Shown here: piece after piece, positions 10,860 through 20,435 of the stretch
Numbering within the stretch: the stretch's first letter is position 1
Layout of the letters: each line of letters starts with the position of its first letter
NCBI GenBank assembly: GCA_021234155.1
Contig: JAJEKV010000383.1
Coordinates: 126,001-190,000, forward strand
DNA: 64,000 bases
Source: Isoetes taiwanensis
Lineage: Eukaryota; Streptophyta; Lycopodiopsida; Isoetales; Isoetaceae
Direction of reading: 5' to 3'
Translations under genes and position numbers: made by a program
Notes under the pieces: generated by a model
Seen by the model: only the letters and a program-made list of their open reading frames with translations
Databases searched by the model: none
Told to the model about the DNA's origin: nothing

Positions 10860-11160
10860 CACTTGACTAACTTGATTTTGTCTTTTGCAGTCCTTATCTC
10901 GACCAGATAGTACATGCTTGGTAGCAATGAAAAGACCAGTTCATTGAAGAAAGATGCCGAGAAGAGGGTGGTGACATCAGTTGGACATAGAAGCACGTGG
11001 CCTATGAAGGAACTCCTCATACAAATTTCTATCGTCTGTAAGTTGCTCCGTGACTTGGGACAGAGCTCCACGCACCGATTTGCGATGGGGTGGTTCATGT
11101 GTGAAGAGGGTGTAATCATTGTGACAATACGACCACTATGGTCTCTTCACCTACTGTAAT
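10860..11160 (+). other. Coding-like exon after a splice-acceptor-like site
   Basis: A pyrimidine-rich stretch ending TTTTGTCTTTTGCAG (near 10890) precedes a frame of 81 codons containing KDAEKRVVTSVGHRSTWPMK and GQSSTHRFAMGWFMCEE. It ends at a TAA and is followed by AT-rich sequence resembling a 3' untranslated region. The protein is not recognised. It may be another captured exon in the 3.6-kb element, or chance. Confidence 0.25.
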
Positions 11161-11529
11161 GTATATTGTAATGAGCCCATTTATAAATATAAGGTATCTC
11201 AAAACTAGTGTTTTTGGTGATTAAGTAAACAATTTGCTTAATTTTTGTTGGAATTTATGATCTCTTGTCTACCCACCTAAGAAAATAGAGCCAAAAAGTC
11301 TTGGTAAAGGAATTCACCCTCACGCGAAAAACTCTTATTTTGAATGACAAATAAGCCCCAAAACAGGGACTCGACTCGATATCCAAGAAAACTGGGAGAA
11401 AGCTTGGATGCACAGTTTCAGACAACAATTCGAATTAAGGACATTTTTCGGGTCGGGTTGCTCCTTTTTGTGTAAAATAACACGGTTCCGAAAAAAAGTG
11501 GGAATGGAATGAGTCCCACTTTAATTAAA

Positions 11530-13897
11530 TACGACTTTGTTATGCTGAAAGAGGTTTTGTGTGTACCTAGTCTTGTAAGAAATCTCATATCTGTGTGTCA
11601 GTTAGTGGATATGGGATACAAAGTTTTATTTAAACAAATCCAATGTAAAGTATTTCTGAATGATGAATTAAAGTTCATTGGCAAAAGAGTTGGAAACTTG
11701 TTTGGTTTTAACATTGATCATCTTCATGAAGTTAATCTGGTAGAATATCCAGGTATAAAACTTTGGCATAACAGGCTATGTCATGTGAATTCTGCAGTAA
11801 TTGAAGCTCTAAAAAACAAGGGTATAATATCTGCAAAAGTAGAAGAAGGAAAACTTTTATGTGGTGGCTGTCAGCTTGGAAAACAACCAAGGTTACCATT
11901 CAAAAGATCAAATAAAAGAGCAAAGGGCATTTTGGATTTGGTACACACGGATCTATGTGGTCCTATAAATGTTACCAGTTTAAGTGGACATAAGTATTTC
12001 ATGACTTTCATAGACGATTTTAGTAGAAGGACAAAAAGTTATATTTTGAAAACAAAAGATCAAGCAAGTGAGGCCTTGAAACTATTTACTGCTGAAACTG
12101 AGCTAGAGACTGGAAGGAAAATTAAGTGTATAAGATCAGATAGGGGTGGTGAGTATATATCTGATGAGTTTAAGTTTTTTTGTGCAAGCAGAGGAATCAA
12201 GAGGCAACTAACTTGTAGATACTCACCACAACAAAATGGAGTAGCTGAAAGAAAGAACAGGACCTTACTAGATCTTTGGAGATCCATGCTAAAAATACGG
12301 CCTACCAAATTTTTTTCGTGGGATGAAGCCGTGAAGGCAAAGCGATCTATATTAGAATTTGTTACCTTCTACAAGCATAAAAGGTGCCATTTCGAAATGC
12401 TTTGTCCGGGTAAGCTTCCATCTTATGACAGATTTAAAGCATATGGATGTTTATGTTTTGTTCATGTTCCTGAAGAATTAAGAAAGAAATTGGATGATAG
12501 GGCATATATAACATATCTTGTAGGATATGATTCAAGCTCAAAAGCATTAGGACTATATGATCCAAAGAAGGAGAAAAATCATAGTTAGCGGGGATGTTAT
12601 TTTTAATAATGAGTTTTATAGAAGGATTCCCATGGTAAACTCAGAAACTCCATGTGACAATAAAAAGAAAGATATTATTTCAGAAATACAACAAGAAATA
12701 AATGAAGAAGAAGATAAAACTGAAAAGCTTGAACAGGCAGATTTAAGTGATTTCGACAATGAGTGAAATTAATTCCGAAGGAAGTTGTTGAGTCCGAAAT
12801 GAAACCTGGTATTGAACATCAAGAGTTAGAAGTTGATCATGGTATTAAACCCAAGAGAAAGCCAAGACGAACTGAAGCTCAGATTTTGGCAGAGGAAGCT
12901 AAACATGTTTTAGAATCACATGGGAGAAATGAAACTGGAAAAAGCAAAAGACTCAGATCTGTTACAGGAGAAATTAATACAGTATTTGACATTTTGATAT
13001 TAGAAAATGATAAAATACCTCAAAATTATGATGAAGCAGTGCATGATTCTCATGGAAAAAACTGGCTAAGTGCCATGGAAGAAGAAATGAGTGCTTTTAA
13101 GAGAACAAACACTTATACCGTAGTAGATATGCCATTGAATAAGAATATAGTTGGAAGTAAATGGATATATCGAGTGAAACCGGGTGTTGATAAAAGAACA
13201 AAAAAATTCAAAGCCAGACTGGTTGCTCAAGGGTTCACACAGAAAAAAGGGGAAGATTTTGATGAAGCATTCTCACCATTAGTGAAGATAATAAATTTTA
13301 AGAATGCTATTGGCTATTGCAAATGCCTGTGATTATGAAATACATCATATGGATGTAAGTACAGCATTTCTGAATGCTAAATTGGAAGAGGAAATATATC
13401 TGAAACCTGCACCTGGATTTGAAGAAGAAAAAGGTAAAGTGTGGAGATTAAATAGAGCAGTGTATGGCCTTAAGCAATCTCCCAGAGAATGGTATAAGTG
13501 TATGGATGGATATTTGTTGGAACAAGGTTTTGAAAAGCTCAATTATGATGGGAATATTTACAGATTTAAAATGGGAAATGACTGGTGCATTATTGCTTTG
13601 TATGTTGATGACAACATTATGGTAGCTAATGGAAGCAAAGTACTAAATCATTGCAAAGATATTTTGAAAAAGAGATTTCAAATGAGTGACCTTGGAGAAC
13701 TCAAAAGATTTCTGGGAATTGATGTATACAGGAATAGAAGTCAACGGATACTAGCTCTGAGTCAACAAGGGCATATTCAAAATATGTTAAAGAGATTCAA
13801 CTTGGAGCTAGAGTTGTTTCTGACTGAAATTAATCAGCATTTTATAATGGACAAAGTTGTCCTATATTTTGCAGAAGTGAAGACTATTAGCCATTAG
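11530..13897 (+). pseudogene. Copia-1 pol: integrase and reverse transcriptase
   Basis: Coding resumes directly after the insertion. The GAG-pre-integrase motif is LWHNRLCHVNS with CGGCQLGKQ. The integrase core has HTDLCGP, SDRGGEYIS and QQNGVAERKNRT. Frame breaks follow near 12557-12588, 12763 and 13304-13330, with the reverse transcriptase split over them (WIYRVKPGVD, KARLVAQGFTQKKGEDF, MDVSTAFLNAKLEEEIY, LYVDDNIMVA). YVDD is the catalytic motif. The sequence loses similarity after about 13800, so RNase H and the 3' LTR are missing. The order integrase before RT is diagnostic of Copia. Defective by several frameshifts and 3' truncation. Confidence 0.92.
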
Positions 13898-14140
13898 TAT
13901 GGCAGTAATTCAAGACATTTTATTGAGAGCTTGTCCATATTTTGCATAATGGATAAGGGTATTAGTATACTAATTGAAGACATCTTATTGAAAGCTTTTC
14001 CATATTTTGCATAATGGAGAAGACTTTGATGGCTATTAGCTTAAGATATCTTATTGAGAGCGTCCATATCTTTTATAACGGAGAAGACTTCTATTAGTAT
14101 GACAATAATTTGACTATCTTATAGACAGCTTGTGTTGATG
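13838..14140. repeat. Degenerate tandem array at the broken Copia-1 end
   Basis: Units of about 75-85 bp carry TTATTGAGAGC, TCCATATTTTGCATAATGG and GAAGACTNTNATTAG. They recur four times immediately where Copia-1 RT coding stops. The array replaces the expected RNase H region. Confidence 0.6.
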
Positions 14141-14204
14141 CTTCACAGAAATAGATCCCCACTTTATTGATGAGATTCTGGTCGTTGCTTGCTTCCTTGA
14201 TATA

Positions 14205-15120
14205 TTGTCTTGCTATTATGTATGTCCTTTATTTTGCACCACAGGAGTAAATTGGGAGACAAGTATGACAAGAAATGGGATTCTGTTGGTAATTTCACAG
14301 ATGTTTTTAAGTTATATATCTCATGCCTCAATGTCATTAATTCTAATGCTCCATTTTCTGATTGTCTTGATAGAGTACCTGTATTTTCTGAAGGGGGAGG
14401 GCAAGTGCAAGTTTGACACAATGTTGACATATCAGGAAGCTGCACTTTACAGAAATAGCTCAGGTGTCTCAAATTTGGAACCACCAGGACCACTAGCAAG
14501 CTCGGATGACATCATGTTGTACAAGGTTAGGAGCACAAGCAATGAGTCGACTTGGGCAAAAATATTTTGTAGGGAAGTGGTGCAGACATTCTGTTTATTC
14601 AGATTCCTTTTCATGTACCACTTCTCCTTGACAGAAAGGCAGCTTAGTAGGTACAGGGAGTTATACTACTCCCATAAAATGCTGGCTGATCTCTATGGTA
14701 CCCTGCTCCTGCTAATGGCCAAGGAAGATATCCATCAGCTGCTCATGGAGAATGGCTCTAGTGATAAGCTTTTTGATTACGTCACGGGTAAAATCCGTGT
14801 TCCAACACAACCATTGACTAGTGCTGGAGTTCTTGCTACCAGTGGAACTGAATACGATACTTGGGTCAAGCTTTTAGCTGACTGGGAAGAAAAAGATAAA
14901 GTGGCCCGTCCTTTGATACTTTATGCACTCAAAGAATCTATATTGATGGATGTTAGGGATCTCAAAACCTCTGCTGAGGTTTGGAGTTACCTTGACAAAG
15001 TTTATGAGCAAAAGACTGTATATGAGATTTATTTTCTTCGCAATGATATTGCAAATCTTCGTTATAACCTCACGTAATCTTTTGACCTTCACTTTGATAA
15101 GAATAAAACTCTTGTAGATG
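14205..15120 (+). pseudogene. Copia-2 gag region
   Basis: An open frame of 290 codons runs to 15077. Its C-terminal third is a clear Copia gag core (TWVKLLADWEEKDKVARPLI, LKTSAEVWSYLDKVYEQK). The N-terminal part (for example SSDDIMLYKVRSTSNEST) is not typical gag and may derive from unrelated flanking sequence fused by chance or deletion. A stop follows at the point where gag should continue; related coding in other frames extends toward 15300. No LTR or primer-binding site was found upstream. Confidence 0.65.
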
Positions 15121-15339
15121 GCTTGTCTATTCTTTGGTAAGGTTATGCCACCTCAACAACAAATTGTTGCGCTTCTAGAAACTTTGCCAGAAGAATTCAA
15201 GGTTGTTAAATGCAGTTTTACTCAACAAAGCCAACCTCACTCTAGATCGTGTTCATATTTCATTGAAAGATGAAGCTACCAAACTTCAAAAATATTCCAA
15301 AGACCGCATTTAAAACAAACTCTTGTGGTTCGCTCTAAA

Positions 15340-16100
15340 CGATCTCGTGATGATGATCGGGATAATTATGCTTTGATGAGCATGCCGGGTCGCTCGGGTC
15401 GTATGGACGCGCCGCGGGTGGCGGGCTATGGTCGTGGTCCTCCTCCCAAAAGAAATCGCTCTATTGTTTGTGAATATTGTAAAAGTCCGCCATCCTGAAG
15501 AAGAATGTTATTATAAAAAATTTGCTACTGAGCATAAACTTCTTCTTGGCATGCGAGATGAGGGACATTGTGTCCATGATGCGCTTGAAATGGTTAAAGC
15601 TAATGATTCTATGCTTGTAGATTCTGCTGCTACTCAACACATGACTCATCACAAGCATTGGTTGACTCAATATCGTTCTCTTCTTGCTAAGAAATTTGTC
15701 TATCTTGGTGACAATAGACCCCTTGTTGTCAAAGGCATTGGTACTCTTCAAATTGGCACATCTTCTGGTGTGCGGCTTTTGCATGGGGTTCTACATGTGC
15801 CGGACCTTTACCACAATCTCCTTTCTCTTGCTCGTCTTACTGATATTGGCTTCCTTGTTCAGTTTGATAACCGTGTTTGCCGTTTTGTGAAAGATGGTCT
15901 TGTTTTTGCCACTGCTTTTCTCCAAGGCAATCTTTATGCTCTTCAACTGAATGATGAGTTTGCTAATGTTGTGATATCTCGTGGTGATGATATCAGTACT
16001 TTGTGGCATCGACGCTTTGGTCATGCTAACTTTCAAGCTCTTTTGGACGTTTGGCAGCCTTTGAGACGGTTGACTTGGGTGAAATTCACTCATGTTTGGG
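15340..16100 (+). pseudogene. Copia-2 zinc knuckle, protease, GAG-pre-integrase
   Basis: An arginine/glycine-rich stretch and an incomplete zinc knuckle (CEYCK, then ECYYKK in another frame) lead to a protease site reading LVDSAATQHM. The usual Copia motif is DSGA, so the conserved glycine is changed. LGDNRPLVVKGIGTLQIG and VLHVPDLYHNLLSLARL follow, then LWHRRFGHANFQ of the GAG-pre-integrase domain. Coding similarity then stops short and jumps to RNase H sequence. Confidence 0.8.
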
Positions 16101-16965
16101 TATTCAAGTGCAACGTGACAGATCAAAGGGTTTGTTACATCTTTCTTAATCCACATACATCTCTGCACTCATTGAAAAGTTTGGCCTCCTTGAAGCAAAA
16201 TCACAAAGTACTCCTTTTGTTGTTAGTTCCAGATTCCAAACTTTCTCAAAAACAAAGTCCTTGCACTGATGAAGAAAAATTGCAAATGAAAAAATGTCAT
16301 GTTAGTTTGGTTGGTGCGTTGATGTATTTGGCCAATGCCACTCGCCCTGATATTAGTTATGCTGCTAATACTCTTGGTCAATTCATGACTAATCTTGGAT
16401 AGGTTCATTGGATTGCTGCTAAAAGGGTTTTGAGATACTTGAAAGGCACTTCTACTTGTGGTTTATTGTACACAAAGCAGAATGATGTTGATGTATTGAC
16501 TTTGTTAGGCTATACAGATGCTGATTGGGGTGGTTGTCCTGACACTTTTCGTTCTACTAGTGGGAGTTGCTTTTTTGTTGGGAAATCCTTAGTTTCTTGG
16601 ATGAGCAAAAAGCAACGATGTGTTTCTGTTTCCACTACGGAAGCAGAGTATGTTGCTGCATCAATTGCCAGTAGAGAATTGGTTTGGTTACGACGGTTGA
16701 TGGATTGTTTTCATCAGACTCAGGTGGGGCCTACTCTACTCATGTGTAATAATCAAAGTACAATTTCATTAACAAAGGATGAGGTTTTTCATTCTAAATC
16801 ATATTGAGCTACATTATCATTATATCAAATTGGAAGTATTATGCTTAAATATTGTCCAACGTCAGCAATGGTTGCTCACATCTTCACCAAAGCATTAGGA
16901 CTTCAGAAACAAGAGATGTGCAAAGCAGCTCTTGGAATTGTTGAATCTTTTGTTGTTACTTGAGT
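16101..16965 (+). pseudogene. Copia-2 RT end and RNase H
   Basis: After a deletion the frame continues into the RT/RNase H junction (VGALMYLANATRPDISYA) and RNase H (GYTDADWGGCPDTFRSTSG, SVSTTEAEYVAAS). One TAG lies at 16400-16402. The tail (AHIFTKALGLQKQEM) is frame-shifted. Integrase and the catalytic RT are absent, so this copy could move only with help from another element, if at all. An AGGGAGGGA purine tract at 17042-17050 marks the likely 3' polypurine tract. Confidence 0.85.
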
Positions 16966-17050
16966 TGTTCTGAAAGTGCTTGGGTTTTTTCCTTTTAACC
17001 CACAAAAGGTTTTTTTGATCCAAGCACTAGATTAAAGATGCAGGGAGGGA

Positions 17051-17321
17051 TGGTTGGAGGCATCTTTAAATATGAGATACAATTATTTTGTTCAAAAGGC
17101 TAACATCGTTGGACACTAAGAGCTGGGATAAGCTTATTCACAAGTTGTGCCTCACTTTGGACCGTAGACAAGGATTCCCATTTAGTATTTAATAAAATAC
17201 TACAAGAAATTTATCACCGTGGCTGCCGCGAACGTTTCTTTAGTTCCAAACCTGTGCGATTGGACCCAGTACTAATGTTCAATGAAGTACATGTAACTCA
17301 TAACATTTATACTCATAAACA
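17051..17321 (+). mobile_element. Putative 3' LTR of Copia-2
   Basis: The sequence starts TGGTTGGAGGCATC directly after the polypurine tract and could end at CTCATAAACA, just before the reverse-strand remnant begins. There is no second LTR to confirm the limits. Confidence 0.35.
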
Positions 17322-17329
17322 ATGGAAGT

Positions 17330-19200
17330 AATCACTCAAGAGTTCTATTATCCTTCACTCATAAGAAGTTCATTAATTCTTGTACATTATTTTTCTTTTT
17401 TGGCTATCTTGCCTAATGACAACAGAAATCCTTCACAGAGAGTGGAAGCTTCATGTTCCCCTTTCTCAGATCCACCTTGCCCTTTCTGGAGTTCCAAGAC
17501 ATTAACACAAAACTTATTTCGACCCATTGGGATGGATCGCTTGTATCATACCTCCATTGCTTATTGAAACAATCTTTGTAGCACTCCTTTTCAGTAATTG
17601 CTCATTTTCCACTTACTGGGTGCCACCCTTCCACATGCACCTTATTTCTATTAGGGTTATTAGCTTCCCTACAAACGCCCGAGATGATATACCCTAACAA
17701 AATAGGACAAGTATCTTCATCTGCTGCCCTGACGATCAAATATTGGCCTTCCTTCAGGTCCATCTTAGGATCATGCCATAATATTTGGGATGCTCATTTT
17801 CAGGTCCAACATAGTGTTCTTCCTCTTTCTCCTCCTCACTCCTCTTCAGATTCCTCCGTCATCAAGTGGATTGGCTACTGATCAGGTTGGAATTGAACAT
17901 GGTCGAACCTCCATCGGCTTTTTGAGATAGCCAACCCTATCGAAGGACACTCTTGTTTGTGTCCAAACGCCTTAAAAGTATATGAACTTCATTCCAATAA
18001 TTTACAAGTGCTTCATTCCATGTTCTCCTCTCACGCCTGGTGGTGTTATGTGTCTATTTGCTAGATTTTTGCCAAGATTTTTATATATTCCAATATCCCT
18101 TCCATAATCCTCTCATATCCTTCACTTCTTTTAATGGTGTTATAGCCTTATGCTCTCCTGTTGGCACCATTGGTTGGTCTGCCACATCCTCTTTCCAAAT
18201 TAATATATGCTTATCTTCCGGTTTCCACACAAGATCTTCAGGCCTCATATCTTATACTTCATTATTAGCTTTTCATTTTTCACCTAAAACCTAAATTGCA
18301 ACATAGCATTATGTCCAATAAGATCTTTACGAGCATAACCCACTATGAACTCTAACTTCTTGTATCAATCAACCAATAAGAGAAGGTAAAGAACACTGCT
18401 TAAATAGCTCCAAAAGCCTCGAATAGGTGGTTCCATCATTTTTTTTGTTTGTAATTTGATCCTGTAATGCCCAAACATTGCATCAATGTCTTCATGAGTG
18501 TGGCCAGGCATCAAGTAGCCATTATCACTCCGACCCATGTAAGATGCGACAAGCATGTAAATAAGTATCTATTTTTATTTTGTCTAATACAATTGTGAAG
18601 CTATAGGGCAACTTCTTAGATAGTCGTTGCCCAGTATTAAGTTCATTTGAATTGCAGGTGCTGTCCCATTCATTTTTTCTATGGTCAAATCCTCTAATTT
18701 CATGGGAGTAGTATCATGCAAAGCATTGAAGAGATGATGTAGTGGTTGAGAAGAATGTATATCTCCATTATTTATCATGTTTAAAATTACGCAAAGCTTT
18801 TACAACACTACCAACGTAAAAGTTTGGGCCATCACCCCATAACTGCTCCCTGGCCATGCACTATGAACCCAGCTAATAATGGGCTAACGATAGCTGCAAT
18901 TGAAAGGACCTTGCAAGAGACTTTGGTATAGCCCTAAATTGAGGTAAACAAGTCTTATGCTGATCCATCTTATCATGAATGACGCATAGAAAATTATCTG
19001 GGTCAATCGTAGACAAGGCTCTCCACATCCAGCATGTTGATCGACATGACATTAACTCAATCATGTAAATTCTCCTTTCTTTACTGACAACTGATCTTTC
19101 AACCTCACGCTTTGATCTCTCGAGCTTGTCTAGCAACTCAACGCATACACTTCACTTTGAGAAGTTGTTATGTTGCATCTTTGTTACATCTGAAAAATGT
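17330..19200 (-). pseudogene. Remnant of a GHTHEDID-motif (DUF7869-like) protein
   Basis: Reading the reverse strand from about 19200 down, pieces in several frames line up in order. They are SKERRIYMIELMSCRSTCW, then DNFLCVIHDKMDQHKT, then NFYVGSVVKALRN, then YLMPGHTHEDIDAMFGHYR. A downstream part carries LKEGQYLIVRAADEDTCPI. The order IHDKMD..GHTHEDID is typical of a family of large plant, fungal and animal proteins of unknown function annotated as DUF7869-like. The family name is from memory and should be checked by a profile search. Many stops and frameshifts show it is dead. It is oriented toward Copia-2. Confidence 0.55.
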
Positions 19201-19867
19201 TTGGTCCAGAGCAGTTGTTGAAGGCTGATCGTGAAATCTGACTACATTCATTTCCTCTAGAAGACTGTTGATCATTTGTAAAATCACTTTCTCCATGAGC
19301 TATGCAGACAATATTCAAACTATGTAGATATTATATTTAACTGATTAAGTTTAGGAGATTTTATTTCTGATGCTGTGCGCGAGTTGGAATGCAATTTAAC
19401 ATAATCGCACTGGGCACAAGTCAAAGTTAATAGAGCAATAATATTGCTTCTAATGAAGATTTTATTATCAATGTATTTACTTGAAAAACTGAGACAAAAC
19501 TGAAACATGCAGGCCGAATACCACGCGGAGGTATTCGGCTCACAATTTCCTGGAATCCATGCCCAAATCGGGTGCCTATATTTCCTTCGACTAAGTTATA
19601 AATCACACAACATTATTGAAAGGTAAAGGCAGATTAAAAGAAATTCAGGCCACCGAGCCAACCATGATGCGCCACGTGGCAACATTTCTTTTAAAGAATG
19701 TTGATTAAATTTGTTGAACGGGGGCAAAAGTCTCCTCTCTGTTTTTACTAGACAGTTGCGTTTCACCTGTGTTTCTGCAGTATTTTACTTGCAATTCTGT
19801 TGTTCTTATCCACGATTCTCCTTTTTTTACTTGCCTGAGTTTCTTCTAACCTGCCTTCACGTTGAGT
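19201..19867. other. Intergenic region upstream of NCL, no gene seen
   Basis: AT-rich sequence without recognisable coding. A copy of TTTTACTTGCAATTCTG near 19784-19800 matches the arm of the hairpin listed next. Confidence 0.4.
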
Positions 19868-19966
19868 GAAAGACCTTTTACTTGCAATTCTGGGCTGTCA
19901 AGCATGCCTCCGCGCTTCGCGCGTTAGCAGGCTTTCCAGCCCGGAATTGCAAGTAAAAGGTCTTTC
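19868..19966. repeat. 99-bp foldback hairpin upstream of NCL
   Basis: The left arm (19868-19897, GAAAGACCTTTTACTTGCAA and ten more bases) is the inverse of 19937-19966 with one mismatch. The central part is GC-rich (GCGCTTCGCGC) and also partly self-complementary. The hairpin lies about 470 bases before the NCL start codon. It could be a small foldback transposon, a small-RNA precursor or a solo structural element. Confidence 0.75.
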
Positions 19967-20077
19967 TCTTATACATACTATACTAGGTTATTAATCATAC
20001 AACATTATTTGATTGAGGAACGGTCTTACAAACTACTATCCAAAGGCAATACGGATTATGTTACACACCGGGGACAA

Positions 20078-20156
20078 AGTTAAAGGTGTTGGATGGATGT
20101 TAATAGTGGGATTGGATTTTAATAGGCTAGTAGGGCAGAGTTAAAGGTGTTGGATG
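20078..20156 (+). repeat. 18-bp direct repeat in the NCL upstream region
   Basis: AGTTAAAGGTGTTGGATG occurs at 20078-20095 and again at 20139-20156, 61 bp apart. It may be an old target duplication or a paired promoter element; the sequence does not decide. Confidence 0.6.
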
Positions 20157-20435
20157 TTAATGTGTGAATCTGCCTTGTGGCATCTTTAAAAAAGAGTTGA
20201 AACGAAGATGGTGGGTAGGCATGTCAAACAAGCCCTCAATACGTGCCACGAGAAGCACTTATTGCTTATTTGTCTGTTGGTGTTGACCTTACACTTTCCA
20301 AATTTGGACGGTGTGACAGGACGTGGCGCTGCTAAGAAACCGTTTTCGCTTTTCTTTTCTTGATCTAGACTACATTTTTTTTTTCTGTCTGCGCACTTCT
20401 GGCTCCATGCCTGTGCACCATATCTGCATACCGCA

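Larger units (their letters stand above)
7884..11519. mobile_element. 3.6-kb TIR DNA element inserted in Copia-1
   Basis: The insert is flanked on both sides by TTTAATTAAA (7874-7883 and 11520-11529), an 8-10 bp target duplication. Removing one copy plus the insert restores an uninterrupted Copia frame. Its ends are inverted (GTGGGAC at the left, GTCCCAC at the right). Beyond that the termini are poorly matched. The left subterminal region repeats TTTTGGGAA. Duplication length points to a hAT (8 bp) or Mutator-like (9-10 bp) element. No transposase is visible, so it is non-autonomous. It carries gene-like pieces on both strands and a nested 507-bp inverted-repeat element. Confidence 0.8.
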
